Source of the DNA: Topomyia yanbarensis | Lineage: Eukaryota > Arthropoda > Insecta > Diptera > Culicidae | Length of the DNA stretch: 64,000 nt | Reading direction: 5' to 3' | NCBI RefSeq assembly: GCF_030247195.1 | Contig: NW_026683362.1 | Span: 1 to 64,000 of the forward strand | Shown here: piece by piece, positions 23,440-34,059 of the stretch | Layout: each line of letters opens with the position of its first letter | Numbering within the stretch: the stretch's first letter is position 1 | Position numbers and translations under genes: made by a program | The notes under the pieces: model-generated | The model's database searches: none | What the model was told of the DNA's origin: nothing | The model's input: the letters and a program-made list of their open reading frames with translations, nothing else

Positions 23440-24110
23440 AACAGTACTATACATATAATTTGCTTACTACGTATCGTTCGCTTGGAATCAGATCCTAGGG
23501 GAAAGCATCCCAAAAGGTAACAAACAAAGGAATAAACTGCTAGAAGTTCTATAGCTCATCGGAAAAATTGTTCGGCAATGACATGATTGGACGAGAGTTT
23601 AGTAGTTATTCGACCGGAACCAATGAAATTTGCAGTTCAGATTCGGTGAGGTGAACATTTCCGAAGAGTTTGAGAAGCAGGAACTTCATGGACTTCATAC
23701 AGGCTTCCTAAATTCCATCGAATAGGAGAGATCAAAGTGGGATAAAGTCCGTCTTCTGCGAATTTCTTTGCTACTACATTTTGGTGATCTTGGATTCGAA
23801 ACAGCTTTCAGAGTTCTTGTAGTTCTCGTCGTACTCCTGTATATAGTTCGTGGCGTTCTCGTAGTAAATGTGCGCAGGTTTTTCTCTACAGCCGACGTAT
23901 CTTCGCAGGTTCGTAATGAATGTGTCGGTGGGCAGATCTGGCACAAGGTTCAAATACATGGTTTTTCTAGCTATACATACGTAGACGGTTATGTTAGCTT
24001 TGGAGAATAGCGATCGCTTATATCTGAATGACATTCTCACGTGCATTGGCCAAGCCACGTCAATGCCTAGATTCTGGAACGGGTAGGCCTGCTTAAACAG
24101 AATAGATGAC
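23440..24110 (-). pseudogene. BEL/Pao retrotransposon integrase core, decayed
   Basis: Read on the minus strand from 24110 downward, the sequence gives FQNLGIDVAWPMHVRMSF, then VPDLPTDTFITNLRRYVG, then PAHIYYENATN, then after frame changes KSMKFLLLKLFGNVHLTE, LLNSRPI and IPSERYVV. These match the ordered landmarks of BEL/Pao integrase: the catalytic strand with D-N-A-T-N-F, the H.TE.EL block and the LLNSRP block. The catalytic aspartate before NATN appears as glutamate (YYENATN), and there are several stops, so it is inactive. Its C-terminal end lies at 22130-22349 beyond an insertion. Reverse transcriptase and protease of this copy are not present; LINE copy A2 adjoins at about 24130. Confidence 0.8.
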
Positions 24111-24129
24111 AGATCCCACGTCTAGCTGC

Positions 24130-25285
24130 TGCAACAGTTTGACTTTAGACAAGCTGTTCATAGCTGTTGCAGATGTGAACATCATGTTGTTGTTCTCACC
24201 GACACATGGCTGAATGATCAAATCAACTCGATTCAATTATTTGGCACTAGGTACACGATTGACCGCAAACGGATAAATGTAGGGAAAAAGGGGTGGTAGA
24301 CTACTCGCTGTATCTAATCGGCTCTGGTCTAAACGTGCAACAGATATTAGCCTCAGGCTCGAACAACTTTGGGTACATATCCATTCTAACGGTACAAATA
24401 CTTTTCGAGCGTGTTCAAAATTCATACGGCTGATTCAACTCAGGTGGAACATGGTCTTCGTGATGTCCCTCGCAACGTGATCAATTTTGGAAGTATTCGG
24501 TTTTCTGACGATGAAATTCTAGCTGCAATAAGTAAGCTGAAATCCTCAACATCGGCACTGCCTAATGTAATCCATGCCGTTGTACTAATTAAATAAACCA
24601 ATGTAAATTTTCAAGCAATCGTTATCGCAATCAGTATTTCCCGTGTGCTGGATAAAATCTGCTATGTTTCCCGTTTTCAAAAAAGAAGATAAGCAGTATG
24701 TTGCGAGCTATCGTGACATAACCTCGCTATGCGCTGGATCAACGTTCTATTCGGTGAAACCAAGGCCTACATATCAAAGAATCGACATTGTTTTTTCTTC
24801 GGTAGATCATCACTTACTACTTAGCCCAATTTACTTCACATTGTATTAAAAATATCGAAATTGGATCACAGGTAGACATTGTATATACGGACCTTAAGGT
24901 AGCGTGCGACCAAGTAGACCACGCTTCTACTAGCAATGAATGAATGATTGGGCGCATCGTCTGCTTTCACTAGATGGCTTAAGTCATATCTTGTAGATCG
25001 TACTCTGTTTGTGAAATTGGGAATAAGTGAATCATACAGTTTTATCAACATGTTGGGTGTGCCTCAAGGAAGCATCCTAGGACCTTTGTTGTTTTTGCTT
25101 TTCTTCAATGACTGTTTCTATGTGATATAAATTGTGATGTAAATTGTGTCTCACTGTACCGTTCATAGCAGATTGTATTGATCTGAAGCCATGCCTAGAT
25201 AATTTCTGTGATTGGTGTTATCACAATTTGCTGACTCTTAGTGTACCTCAATGCTGTGTGAATTTCTTCACCCGCAGAAAAAAAT
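24130..25285 (+). pseudogene. Decayed LINE copy A2, same family as the 3.6-7.2 kb copy, 5' part
   Basis: Plus-strand blocks match copy A1 in order. The endonuclease piece (GTTGTTCTCACCGACAC, GGCTGAATGATCAA) covers about 24140-24395. An internal deletion then jumps to the RT N-terminal part (QVEHGLRDVPRNVINFGS, SKLKSSTS, MFPVFKKEDKQYVASYR). RT block MGASSAFTRWLKSYLVDRT and GVPQGSILGPLLFLLFFND follow at about 24948-25120. The YADD region is lost or unreadable and many stops are present. The copy continues after a MITE at 25545. Confidence 0.8.
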
Positions 25286-25540
25286 CTAGACCAACATGAG
25301 AAAAGGGCGGAAGTCCAAATGAGAGTCTATCTTTGTTTACTCCCTCTTCATTCAATAACTCGGCCGCTTCTACGTTTGCTACTTAACTCTTAGCATAATA
25401 TGCTAGATGACATCAGAGTCTTTCAATATTTATTGAAACAATGTTGGAAAGTTTTATGTTGACGCCATAATAATCGAAAGAAAAAGTAAACACAGAGAGA
25501 CTCTCATTTGGACTTCCGCCCATTTCACATGTTGGTCTAG
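25286..25540. mobile_element. 255-bp MITE inserted in LINE copy A2
   Basis: The inverted ends CTAGACCAACATG.GAAA and GGGCGGAAGTCCAAATGAGA pair across the element with only a few mismatches over about 43 bp. The direct repeat AAAT lies at 25282-25285 and 25541-25544. Comparison with copy A1, where the LINE reads continuously through CGCAGAAAAGATCCAATA, shows the insertion point exactly. The CTAG at each end is its own reverse complement, so the boundary between end and duplication is ambiguous by up to 4 bp. Non-coding. Confidence 0.8.
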
Positions 25541-25775
25541 AAATCCAATAATCTCGAATTACTTTCTTTCCAGGGATATTCTTCATTATAAGACTAGCTT
25601 AAGAGTTCACTGATTCATATTGTTTGCGAGCTCTGCATTTTTCATTCATTCGGTCTATCCTTGAAGCTTCAGCACCTATATGGTCTCCCTATACGAACAT
25701 TTGAATCAACATAATTGAAGCAGTGCAAGCAAGATTCCTTCGTTCTGCTCCAGCCCCGTGGCAGAAAATGCTCAT
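25541..25775 (+). pseudogene. LINE copy A2, 3' part after the MITE
   Basis: The copy resumes with AAATCCAATAATCTC and follows copy A1 through TTCACTGATTCATATTGTTT and GAAGCAGTGCAAGCAAGATTCC. This is the C-terminal region of ORF2 (IEAVQARFLR in copy A1). It breaks off at about 25775. Confidence 0.75.
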
Positions 25776-26089
25776 GGGGAGAGTTTTGATTTCTCTACGT
25801 GTCTCATAAAAGAAAGGTTAAACTTTGAAGATTTTTTGTAAGACCTGGAAGGCCGAGTATTGTGTACCAATATACTTGGCTCAACAAATTAGGTAAATGT
25901 CTATTATCGAGAAGGAATGGAATTGGTTATTGGTAGCGTTTGATTGGTTTGAAGTAGTTAATCCTAGCGACTAAACTTAAATCTCTTGTATCTTGCCATC
26001 CTCATTCATCCGAGACCACCGTTACGCCGTAAAAACATTATTCTGTTTTACGTTACGAAAAAAAAACTTATGAACAAAAATCATCTATT
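25776..26089. repeat. Short family A-like fragment and unassigned DNA
   Basis: AAGAAAGGTTAAACTTTG, then CTGGAAGGCCGAGTATTG and GGCTCAACAAATT (about 25815-25890) match the end module of the family A type repeats. The rest is unassigned. Confidence 0.4.
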
Positions 26090-26300
26090 ACATGGGTGCG
26101 TTTCGACTTCGTCTCATCAGAAACTGACACTAACTTTTTGTCGGAATAGATTAGCGCCGGATTGACGCAAATCTCTAAAACTAAAACACACTTTGTGTTT
26201 CAATCGAACGACTGGTCAAACGTGATGTCCGAGAAGTTCTGTTTATACAGTGAAGCCGAAACTTGTCTTGGCTTAGCAGGCTTATTTTTTCTTCTTAGGG
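26090..26300 (+). repeat. Dispersed repeat shared with 61.09-61.26 kb
   Basis: The ordered blocks CTTCGTCTCATCAGAA, CTGACACTAACTT, TTAGCGCCGGATTGACGC and ACTTTGTGTTTCAATCGA reappear at 61095-61260 as CTTCATCTCATCAGAA, CCGACACTATCTT, CTAGCGCCGAATTGATGC and CTCTTTGTGTGTACACGA. Same orientation. Class unknown. Confidence 0.6.
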
Positions 26301-26479
26301 TGAAATATAGCATAGAAATCATCTGTTTTATGAATATGTTCAATCTCGCTTCAGTATCGTCCTCATAACCCTTTTATTAGTGGAAATATTTGTTTTTGTT
26401 TTATGAAATTCAGTTACGGTTTCCTTGTCATCACCAAATCGATTTTATGTACGTGAGCTAGGTTCACAACTTTATGATC
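26301..26479. other. Unassigned AT-rich gap
   Basis: Lies between the dispersed repeat and the TTCATGAT array. No gene or repeat seen. Confidence 0.3.
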
Positions 26480-27060
26480 ATTAATCTCAGTTGATTCATG
26501 ATATTATTCATAGATAGCTCGCAAGATCAAGACATTGTGGATATTTTCTCGTGCTCTATTTCACGAAACTCGGAATTTTATTCATTAATCAATTCAAGCC
26601 TCGTGAACTAATTTATGATGCCTAATATATTAGACATGACTTACCATTCGTGCTTCTGAAATAGTTCACAAAATCATGAAAATAGTTCACAAAATTCATG
26701 CTTTCGTGATTTCGTTCATGATTCCTAGTATAATAGTCACGACTGACCATGCGTACCCGTGAAATAAATCACTAAATTATGAAATGTTATTCATGTCATC
26801 AACTGGTTCATTTTATCTAGTGTATTAGTCACAAGTTACCGTTCGTGCTTGTGAAATGGTTCACAAAGCCATAAAATATTATTCATGCAATCGTAAACAG
26901 TCTCATGATTCCAGTTATATTAGTCACGATCGTGGAATGGTTCCCAAGTTTATTACATATTATTCATGTATACGTGAACTGGTTCATGAATTCAAGTACA
27001 TAATACACGATCTATTTTGCGTAAAGATATCCCTGAAAAAATCGGTTGCATGGAACTTGG
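26480..27060 (+). repeat. Tandem array of about 95-105 bp units (TTCATGATTCC type)
   Basis: Units share TTCATGATTCCTAGTAT, TTAGTCACGACTTACC, TTCGTGCTTGTGAAATGG and TTCACAAAATCATGAAA. Anchors near 26615, 26709, 26807, 26912 and 26983 give spacings of about 94, 98, 105 and 71 bp. Divergence between units is substantial, so the array is old. Confidence 0.65.
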
Positions 27061-27479
27061 TAAACATGGTGAACTAATGTCTTGTTACGTGCATTTTTTC
27101 ATGAAATATCCAGATACCTGCGACCAAAAAAAGGTACGAGCTGTAGATACAGAAATACTATTAGGACTATTATCGTTATTCATTTGATACGGTTCAGTGT
27201 GATGTCTGGATAGAAATAAAAACTGTGCTGAGCGCCACAAATCGTGCTCGTAATATAGTTTACCGAACAATTCCCGCGAACCAGTCACACTTTTATGATC
27301 CAGTTCACCGTGTCACGGTACTTCGAGTAAAAAAACCGATAGTAACCAAAAAATAACAGAACGCGATAAGGCGAAGAGAAATTGCGAATACCACGATAAA
27401 ACTGCTGATATCATGTCACATTACTCCACGTGTCAAATTTTCGTTTTCGTAGTAAGCTTTAGAATAAAATATCACGACA
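27061..27479. other. Spacer between the two opposed arrays
   Basis: AT-rich, with no gene found. An open frame at 27085-27288 on the minus strand has no recognisable motif. Confidence 0.3.
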
Positions 27480-27780
27480 AGATGAATCATGGACGTAAAT
27501 CACATTAACCGTGATTGAAATATTCAAAATCGTGACTAGGATCCTAAAGTTATGAACATGAATCACTTTACTCATGACTGAAATATCACGATAACGTGAA
27601 TAGAAATTACGAAAATCGCGACTAAGATCCTGAAATCATGCAGATCCCGCTACTCTAACATAAAAATCCGATAATAAACTCATAAAAAAGTGCGGTAACA
27701 TGATAAGAAATAACAAAAATCGGGGATTAGCTCCTGAAATCATCAATATCGCTGTGTATTCCCAAATTATGAACAAGACA
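27480..27780 (-). repeat. Second array of about 85-103 bp units, probably inverted relative to the first
   Basis: CGTGACTAGGATCCTAAAG, CGCGACTAAGATCCTGAAA and CGGGGATTAGCTCCTGAAA recur near 27533, 27617 and 27720. In reverse complement they resemble the TTCATGATTCCTAGT and GTCACG modules of the first array, which suggests opposed arms of one foldback-like element. Confidence 0.45.
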
Positions 27781-28410
27781 CATAACAAAAACTAAACATG
27801 TCCAGCGAACAACAGTAACCCAACCGAATATTCTAATGTGACGCTATGTATATAGTCGGGACGAGCTAGTTTTGTAGAAACACAGATAGTTTCATGGATA
27901 CGAGGTCTATTATTCTTAATTTCAGGAACTTGGTCACGGTTTTCGTAAATCGTTCAGTTCACGAAATCGTCCCTATTGTGCTATTTTATGGCAAGCGCCA
28001 TTTAGCATATTCCGAGAAAAACGATTTTTAAAGTTTTAGATTGAATGGCTTGCAACTTATAAATGGTATAAAAAATTCAGGAATACAATTGATGCTTCTA
28101 TCTGTTCTGCATTAATATCTCAAATATTACGAAGATCGGTTGACTATGTTGCGAGTTTTTATTATAAATGTAAACAAAAGTCGCACTCACACGTGTCATA
28201 GGTGTGTATTGATGACAAAGTTTTTATAACATGTCATAACCGAGCATGGAAAATTTTCCATGCAAAAAAAAATCACCAATTATAAACTTTTCTTCATATT
28301 TTTGGCTTCATTTGGTCTATAAACAATCTGTTAGATGTATTTTGAAGGATGTGAGTTAGGGAATCTAGAAAAAATAGTTATTTTTGGTTACAGTGTAGCC
28401 AAATATGCTA
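27781..28410. other. Unassigned AT-rich segment
   Basis: No open frame with motifs. A run near 28375 (AATCTAGAAAAAATA) resembles text at about 18150, too short to interpret. Confidence 0.3.
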
Positions 28411-28510
28411 TACAGTAATACCTCACTATAAAGCAACCTCGATATAAAGTAACCTCGACATAACCTAATTTTTACCTCGATATAACGTAACTTTATCTTG
28501 AAGACCAAAT
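28411..28510 (+). mobile_element. Terminal fragment of a pogo/Tc1-type DNA transposon
   Basis: TA followed by CAGTAATACCTCACTATAAA, and then two direct repeats of CCTCGATATAAAGTAA and CCTCGATATAACGTAA. The CAGTA..ACCTC..TATAA.G pattern next to TA is typical of pogo/Tigger-like ends. No matching inverted end was found downstream, so it is a solo end. Confidence 0.5.
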
Positions 28511-28626
28511 ATTGAAAAATATCAACTCATAATCGATTTTTATGGTTATAGTTGCATTTTTAATTATTTTGGAAAGAGTTTTATTTATTTTTTGTTTGCA
28601 ATAAAAATACCAAAATTCTAAATATT

Positions 28627-29484
28627 TTATTTAATTAAATAAAACCCACATCTTAATAAAATAATATGTAGAAATCTGTTTGTTAGTGTTGGTTGTAGTA
28701 GATTAATTCTATTTGCTTGTTTTGGCACGTTGGTTACCGTAATATGCCGTTTGATTACAGAACTGGCACGTGGGCGTCTGCGCAGGTTATGTGCATGGCG
28801 TTTATTGGGTGTAGTTGATATCTTGAGAGGATCTGCCCTTGAAAGGCAACTACGAAGGTATATCACCACTTGACCACCGCTGAGAATGCCAGTGAAAAAA
28901 AATCTGCAAGTGTTGTTTGTGGCGATTTCCACTTCTCCATTCCCCAACATGAATCTTTTAATGTAATCTGTGTTAGTGCGCGGTGCCAAATCGTGTGGGT
29001 GGATTTCCATCATATTGTTGATTGCACTACAAGTCCGCATTAGAACACTGCGTACTAACTCTCTTCTGCGACTACCTTTTAGGAGAGCCAACTACGGTCG
29101 CCACAGCGCTGTGACCGGACTTCAGCGAGTCTTCAATAGAGCTACCACAGGTTTCGACTTTCACTGGACTAGATATATGATTTTTTGTCTATCCTTAAGT
29201 GTAACTAGGCTAAAAACTACCATTGGGGTGAAGGGGCCTGTTGGTGTTTATACAACAAACAAATACACGGGGATCTTGGTTTATCACATTCGACGTTGTG
29301 TTACATGTTGTGCTTTGTTACGAAGCTTTCTGTCTCGATTAAAGAATTGATCGTTAGCAGTACCAGTTGTATGTGTGACACTTCTGTAATCACAAGCTCT
29401 TTTTAACTGCGTAAAATCAATCGCGATATTATCCCTAAATGGGTGCTCTAATCTGTGAATCACCTCTCTCACTGTAGGCAGCAA
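28627..29484 (-). pseudogene. LINE ORF1 (gag-like) relic
   Basis: On the minus strand two pieces follow each other. The first (29484-29284) has IHRLEHPFRDNIAIDFTQ. The second (29091-28627) has MMEIHPHDLAPRTNTDYI, FFFTGILSGGQVVIYLRS and, in a shifted frame, CQFCNQTAYYGNQRA, which looks like a decayed CCHC knuckle. The same landmarks (IAIDFSQ, then TEIHLHDF) occur in the relic at 62.7-63.18 kb, so both belong to one LINE gag-like family. This assignment comes from remembered mosquito LINE ORF1 patterns and is moderately secure. Frameshifts and a LINE tail embedded at 29205-29268 make it non-functional. No reverse transcriptase of this family is visible nearby. Confidence 0.55.
29205..29268 (+). 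repeat. Solo LINE 3' tail (CCATTGGGG..GGGGCCTG type)
   Basis: CTACCATTGGGGTGAAGG, GGCCTGTTGGTGTTTATA, then CAACAAACAAATACA. The same sequence appears reversed at 30221-30320 and 35900-35976. The 3' end is the AACAAA-type repeat. Extremely 5'-truncated. Confidence 0.65.
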
Positions 29485-29999
29485 TGGGACTTTGCTGTTT
29501 GTATAGTGTACACTAGAGTGACAAGAAAAAAATGACCCCTATCGGCCCATGCCTGAGTCGATTCCTAGTCCCACCAGGAGTACTTGCTCCAAATTTGAAG
29601 CAAATCGGACAAGTCTAGCTACCGGACCAACGTGCCTGCAGTTTATATGGGATTTTTCGACAATTCACATGGAGAAAACCCACTAACTCGCACTTTCGCC
29701 GCTAGGTGGCACTGTGTGCATCGTTTTATCACTGTAAGTGAAAGTAAGAAAGATAATTTAATTGCCTACAACTTTTTCGGAAACTGCTAGTGGATCCGGC
29801 TTTGTTAAAAGAAGTTATTAAACTTTTAATGAAGTGATGTCTGAGTCAGTTTTGCATGGGGCCTAGCGGTGCATGGATGTGGATCAGTACTTGATACGCA
29901 CGAGCTAAACATTTTGTGTAATAATGGTTAGGTTTAGGTCAATAGTATGTTCAGAAGATTTATAGTAAGTAATACGAGTCATGTTTTGGTTAGAAAATA

Positions 30000-30195
30000 T
30001 TAGTTCCACATTTTACCGCATAGAGGGCGCCAACATTAACTTTTCAAAGGAAAGAGATAGAGATTAGGTGTCTTCCACAAAGTTGTAGATCAAGATTTTT
30101 TAAATAACTCTTCCGAACATCTTGATATTCTATCTCACTTCTATGAAAAGTTAGTGTTGGCGCCCTCTATGCGGTCACAGGTGGAACTAAAATTT
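30000..30195. repeat. Internal palindrome with GGCGCC cores
   Basis: TTAGTTCCACATTTTACC, GCATAGAGGGCGCCAACA and TTAACTTTTCA on the left pair with TGAAAAGTTAGTGTTGG, CGCCCTCTATGCGGT and GGTGGAACTAA on the right. Centre near 30095. Confidence 0.7.
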
Positions 30196-30220
30196 TATAA
30201 CCAAAACATAACTCCTATTA

Positions 30221-30320
30221 TGTTTATTTGTTTATTTGTTTATTTGTTTATTTGTTGTACCGTCACCAACAGACCCCTTGGCCCCAATGGTGGTTACTTA
30301 AACTAATTACATTTCAGAAT
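30221..30320 (-). repeat. Solo LINE 3' tail with (TTTATTTG)n, inside the TA-flanked element
   Basis: (TTTATTTG)n runs at 30222-30256, then CACCAACAGACCCCTTGG, CCCCAATGGTGGTTACTTAA and ACTAATTACATTT. It is the reverse of the tail at 29205, with the short repeat as its 3' end, so the LINE inserted on the minus strand and was truncated to about 100 bp. Confidence 0.7.
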
Positions 30321-30848
30321 ACGAATTATTTTAGTTTTTATCGAATTCCTTGTCTATATGTTCTACAATTCTTGTGAATATAATATACAGCTGAATATAC
30401 TATACAGCTAAATCTAACCATTATCTCACAAAAATGTATAGTTGGTGGGAATCGAGTACTGATACACAACCATGCACTGCTAGGCCCCATGCAAAACTGA
30501 CTCAGACATCACTTCATTAAAAATTTAATAACTTCTTTCAACAAAGCCGGATTCACTAGCAGTCTTCGACAAAGTTGCAGGCAATTAAATTATCTTTCTT
30601 ATTTTCACTTTCAATAATAATACGACGCATACAGCACCCCCTAGCGGCGAAAATGCGAGTTAGTGTTTTTTCTCCATGTAAATTGTCGAAAAATCCTATA
30701 CAAACTACAGGCACGCTGGTCCGATAGCTAGACTTGTCCGATTTGCTTCAAATTTGGAGCAAGTACTCCTGGTGGGACTAGGAATCGACTCAGGGGTGGA
30801 CCGATTGAGTTTTCAAAAATTCTTAATTTTTCTGGGCACTCTAGTGTA

Positions 30849-31444
30849 CACTTAGCAGAGAGGCGCGTGTGACATTTTTTCGTTTGTTTGCTATTAACAA
30901 ACGGTGCGTTTTTTGACTTCTGATCTGTACAAGCTGAGAAACCAGACTTTAATTATTTGCTATTTTTGTTTTTTCTCCATTTTTCCAATTCTACATCCTT
31001 CCCTCATCATTCGCATATGATTCTTATCAGGAAAGTGATGAGAAGTTACGAAACAGCTCGAATTCCCGACAACATATGTTTTATTTTGAACCAAATTATC
31101 TCTATTCCCAACTTATATTCGAATGGAAATTAATGGTGTTCAATTCGTATCAAAGATCCATTCCATTTGAAACTAGGCTGGTTAAGCATTTCTAAGAAAC
31201 AGGTATGAGAGTGGTGTCCAGAAACTGATTAAATTTGTTGAGCTCTATCGATTAATGAATATGACTCGGGTTTTCTAAGCATCGGAATAAATATTAAAAA
31301 GGAAACGTATTTAGCAGTCGGAAGAACAATTTACAAATAACATGCATTACCATTATTACCAAAAGTGAAAATACATATTGTGGTCGTTTGCAATCCAATT
31401 AAGTCCTGATTAGTAACCGAGTAGTATCTCACATACGATTCTTA
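30849..31444. other. Unassigned segment before the hAT element
   Basis: No gene seen. AT-rich single-copy-looking DNA, ending in the CTGTTTGT duplication. Confidence 0.3.
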
Positions 31445-31699
31445 CTGTTTGTCAGGGCCGCCGAGAGGGGGGGGGCGGGGTGTTTCCCCCCGGGCCCGGA
31501 GTTTTGAAGGGGGCCCGGATTTTTAACAGAAACTGAAATTTTGGCAAAAGTATTTGCCAATTTATTTGAGAATACAATTAAAAATTCAATATCTTGTGTA
31601 TGAGGTAACTAGAATAGCGAAAATTCTAAACTACTGCATATTTGATATCAACTATGTTTATACCAACCTAATTCTCGCATCGAAACAAGATCAGACTCG

Positions 31700-31870
31700 A
31701 GCGGGCATGGCGGAATTTGTACATTGAATGTCATGTACGTAGCTCACCTGGGTTCGAATCCCAACCCCGCACATAGGAATAGAGATTTGTTATAGGAAAA
31801 TTTCTAACCTGAATGAAGAAGCGAATGACCTTAAGGTAAAAATATTTATAATCGAAACAAAAATATAATC
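31700..31870 (+). mobile_element. tRNA-derived SINE
   Basis: A B box GGTTCGAATCC (31751-31761) follows an A box-like TGGCGGAATTTG (31708-31719) at about the usual spacing. The tRNA-like part is bounded by GCGGGCA and CCCCGCA, which can pair as an acceptor stem. A non-tRNA body and the tail AATCGAAACAAAAATA follow, as in mosquito Feilai-type SINEs. The anticodon region is not credible, so it is not a functional tRNA gene. Confidence 0.65.
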
Positions 31871-32562
31871 AGATTTGTAAGGGTTAAATGATTAAATAGT
31901 TTGATTAGAAGTCATGAGGTTGTCTTCGAATTTCGCCAATTTGAAATCGATTTTTTTGATTTATTTAATTTCCAATCTGCGAAAGCGCTGGATTAGTATC
32001 GAAAGTAATTATTGAAAGAAAAAAACACTGCTTAGGGTTGCCACACCGGTTTTTGTAGACGAATTCCGTATCTTCGCTCAGGTAAATCCGAATTCGCCCG
32101 GAAAAATCCATTGGATTATTTTGCATCTTTGCGTTGCCCTTTTCTTTATCAAGAATCACCCAGTACCCAGTCCTCATAAACATCATCCTCGGGTTGCAGG
32201 TCCTAATTGTTAAGGAGGGCCCCTCTTGGCGTTGAAAAATATTATTTTAAAAGTGCGCTTTGGGTTTACTTTACCCCATTGAACCTTCGCTTCAATACAT
32301 TAATGTTCCTCACAAAGATTCTCGAAAGAAACCGAAGTGTGATTCCACACCCCGTGTTTGTTTACTAAGGAGCAGAGCAAAGCTCGCTCGGGTTATCTTC
32401 ACACGAGAGTGGTTGGTGCTTTTGGATTCTTTGTGAATATCCGAGAAAGTGAATCACTACATCCAACTAAATCAACAAAACTGTTACCAAATGCAAAAAA
32501 CATACAACTAAATGTGAACGGCACAGAAAGGTGGAGTGATTTACCAAAACATTACACTCCAC
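31871..32562. other. hAT interior, unassigned
   Basis: No domain found. Small frames at 31965-32186 (minus) and 32358-32567 (plus) have no recognised motif. Confidence 0.3.
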
Positions 32563-33450
32563 GATGAATGTGAAGAAAATAAGATATTTTTTACATTTCT
32601 TACAAAAGAAATGTATAGGATTCGCTCAAACTTTGAAAACTTTTTCCGAGGCCCGGAGGGCCGAGACTCATATACCAATCGACTCAACTCGACAAATTGA
32701 GACAATGTCTGTATGTGTGTGTATGTGTGTATGTGTGTATGTGTGTATGTGTGTATGTATGTATGTACAAAATGTCATGTAATTATCTCAGCAATGGCTG
32801 AACCGATTTTAATGAAATTAGTTTCAAATGAAAGGACTAACGTTGCCATTTGACACTATTATTTTTGATTTTCGATATGTTGTTTACTTTCTGAGATATG
32901 AGCGATTTTATCAAAACACAGCAGGTTTTTTGCAAATAACTTTCGAACAATACAATACAATCCCACAATCTGCACATAAATAGAAAGCCTTTAAAAATAC
33001 CTTTCTAGCAAGCTATAGATTGTCTAAATCCGTGCACGAGCGGCGGAGATATTGAACATTTTGTATTTTTAGTCCTCGCTTATTAATTTCCACTAATTAA
33101 AAATGAGATTGTTTCATACAGAGTATTGCTTTACTGGTGTTTTAGGGGCAAAACTAAACCGATTTTGAATATCGGGGTATGAAAACACATCTACGTGATT
33201 CAAGGAATTCGATGTTGAGAACATTTTGTGAATTTTATAATAAATGAACTATTTCTCAAAAATCAATATATAAGTTCACTTCAAAGACAAAATAAAGTGT
33301 TCATAAAGAAACAGTGAGTTCCAGTATTTATTCCTTGGATTAGGCATTGCGTTCAATCATGAGGTAAATGTTGGATGGTATATCAATACACAGATCAACA
33401 AGTAATTCACCTAGTAGTGAGATAAAAGATTTCTAATATAATTATACTTG
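32563..33450 (-). repeat. Modular mosquito repeat related to family A, with GTAT microsatellite
   Basis: The end module AAAGAAATGTATAGGATTCG, then GGCCCGGAGGGCCGAGACTC, ATATACCAATCGACTCAA and a (GTAT/GTGT)n tract (32706-32767) precede CTGAACCGATTTTAATG, AAATTAGTTTCAAATGAAAG. Same architecture as family A in reverse orientation, but clearly a different subfamily. Right boundary uncertain. Confidence 0.5.
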
Positions 33451-33659
33451 TCGCGTCACCGAAAGCGAGTATATGTTTGAAGCGCAAAAATCTAGCGAAA
33501 ATTTAGCTCTTTTGCAAGATTTAGGTTATACTGGTTATGGCGCAAAAATTATTACTTACATTATTTAAGATAAGAATGTAAGAATCAATATATCATAATA
33601 ATATACCTACAAAAATAATGTCACTGCATTAACCATCATTTGCCATTCCTCACAGCCCT

Positions 33660-33669
33660 CCCCCCCCAA

Positions 33670-33722
<53 letters not shown>
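33660..33722 (+). repeat. Poly-C plus (TC)n microsatellite
   Basis: Eight or more C residues followed by about 50 bp of CT dinucleotides, ending TTCTCGCTCTG. Confidence 0.9.
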
Positions 33723-33726
<4 letters not shown>

Positions 33727-34059
33727 GTTTCTCTTCCATTGCATCTATCTAGCTATTTCTGTATCCATTTCTAAGTTGTGTGATAAGATCTTCTGCCAAT
33801 CTGAAATGTTTATTAATTGTAATTGAGAAGGTTTTAGAAAACAAAACCATTTTTTGTCTGCTGCTACATCAACTCAACTTTAATTCAATTGTATTCAAAG
33901 CCTGTATCTACACTATAATTAAGGAAATTCATGGCTATATAAGAAAAATATTTGGCTTAACTGGGTAATATGAAAGTTTGACGATGGAAATTTTCAAAAG
34001 AGTCATTCCACGAGCGATATTTAAACTATTCGTATCTCTATTGAATTTTAAATGAAATA
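33723..34059. other. hAT interior, unassigned
   Basis: AT-rich, no recognised gene. Confidence 0.3.

Larger units (their letters stand above)
29511..30846. mobile_element. TA-flanked inverted-repeat element of 1.34 kb
   Basis: Terminal repeats begin CACTAGAGTG on both sides, with TA immediately outside (29509-29510 and 30847-30848). Arms of about 370-420 bp pair through GAGTCGATTCCTAGTCC, GGAGTACTTGCTCC, AAATCGGACAAGTCTAGCT, GACTCAGACATCACTTC and GCATGGGGCCTAGC. The middle holds a further palindrome (30000-30195) and a solo LINE tail. No transposase. TA duplication suggests a Tc1/mariner-type or similar transposase, by inference. Confidence 0.8.

Noticed and set aside
26480..27060. CRISPR-like array
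   Set aside because: Units are contiguous and diverged with no constant repeat and variable spacer pattern, and the context is eukaryotic.
31700..31772. Possible functional tRNA gene
   Set aside because: Only the B box and part of the acceptor stem are good. The anticodon arm is poor and a SINE body and tail follow.
33660..33722. Polypyrimidine tract as splice or regulatory signal
   Set aside because: It is a plain poly-C plus TC microsatellite within repeat DNA, with no exon next to it.
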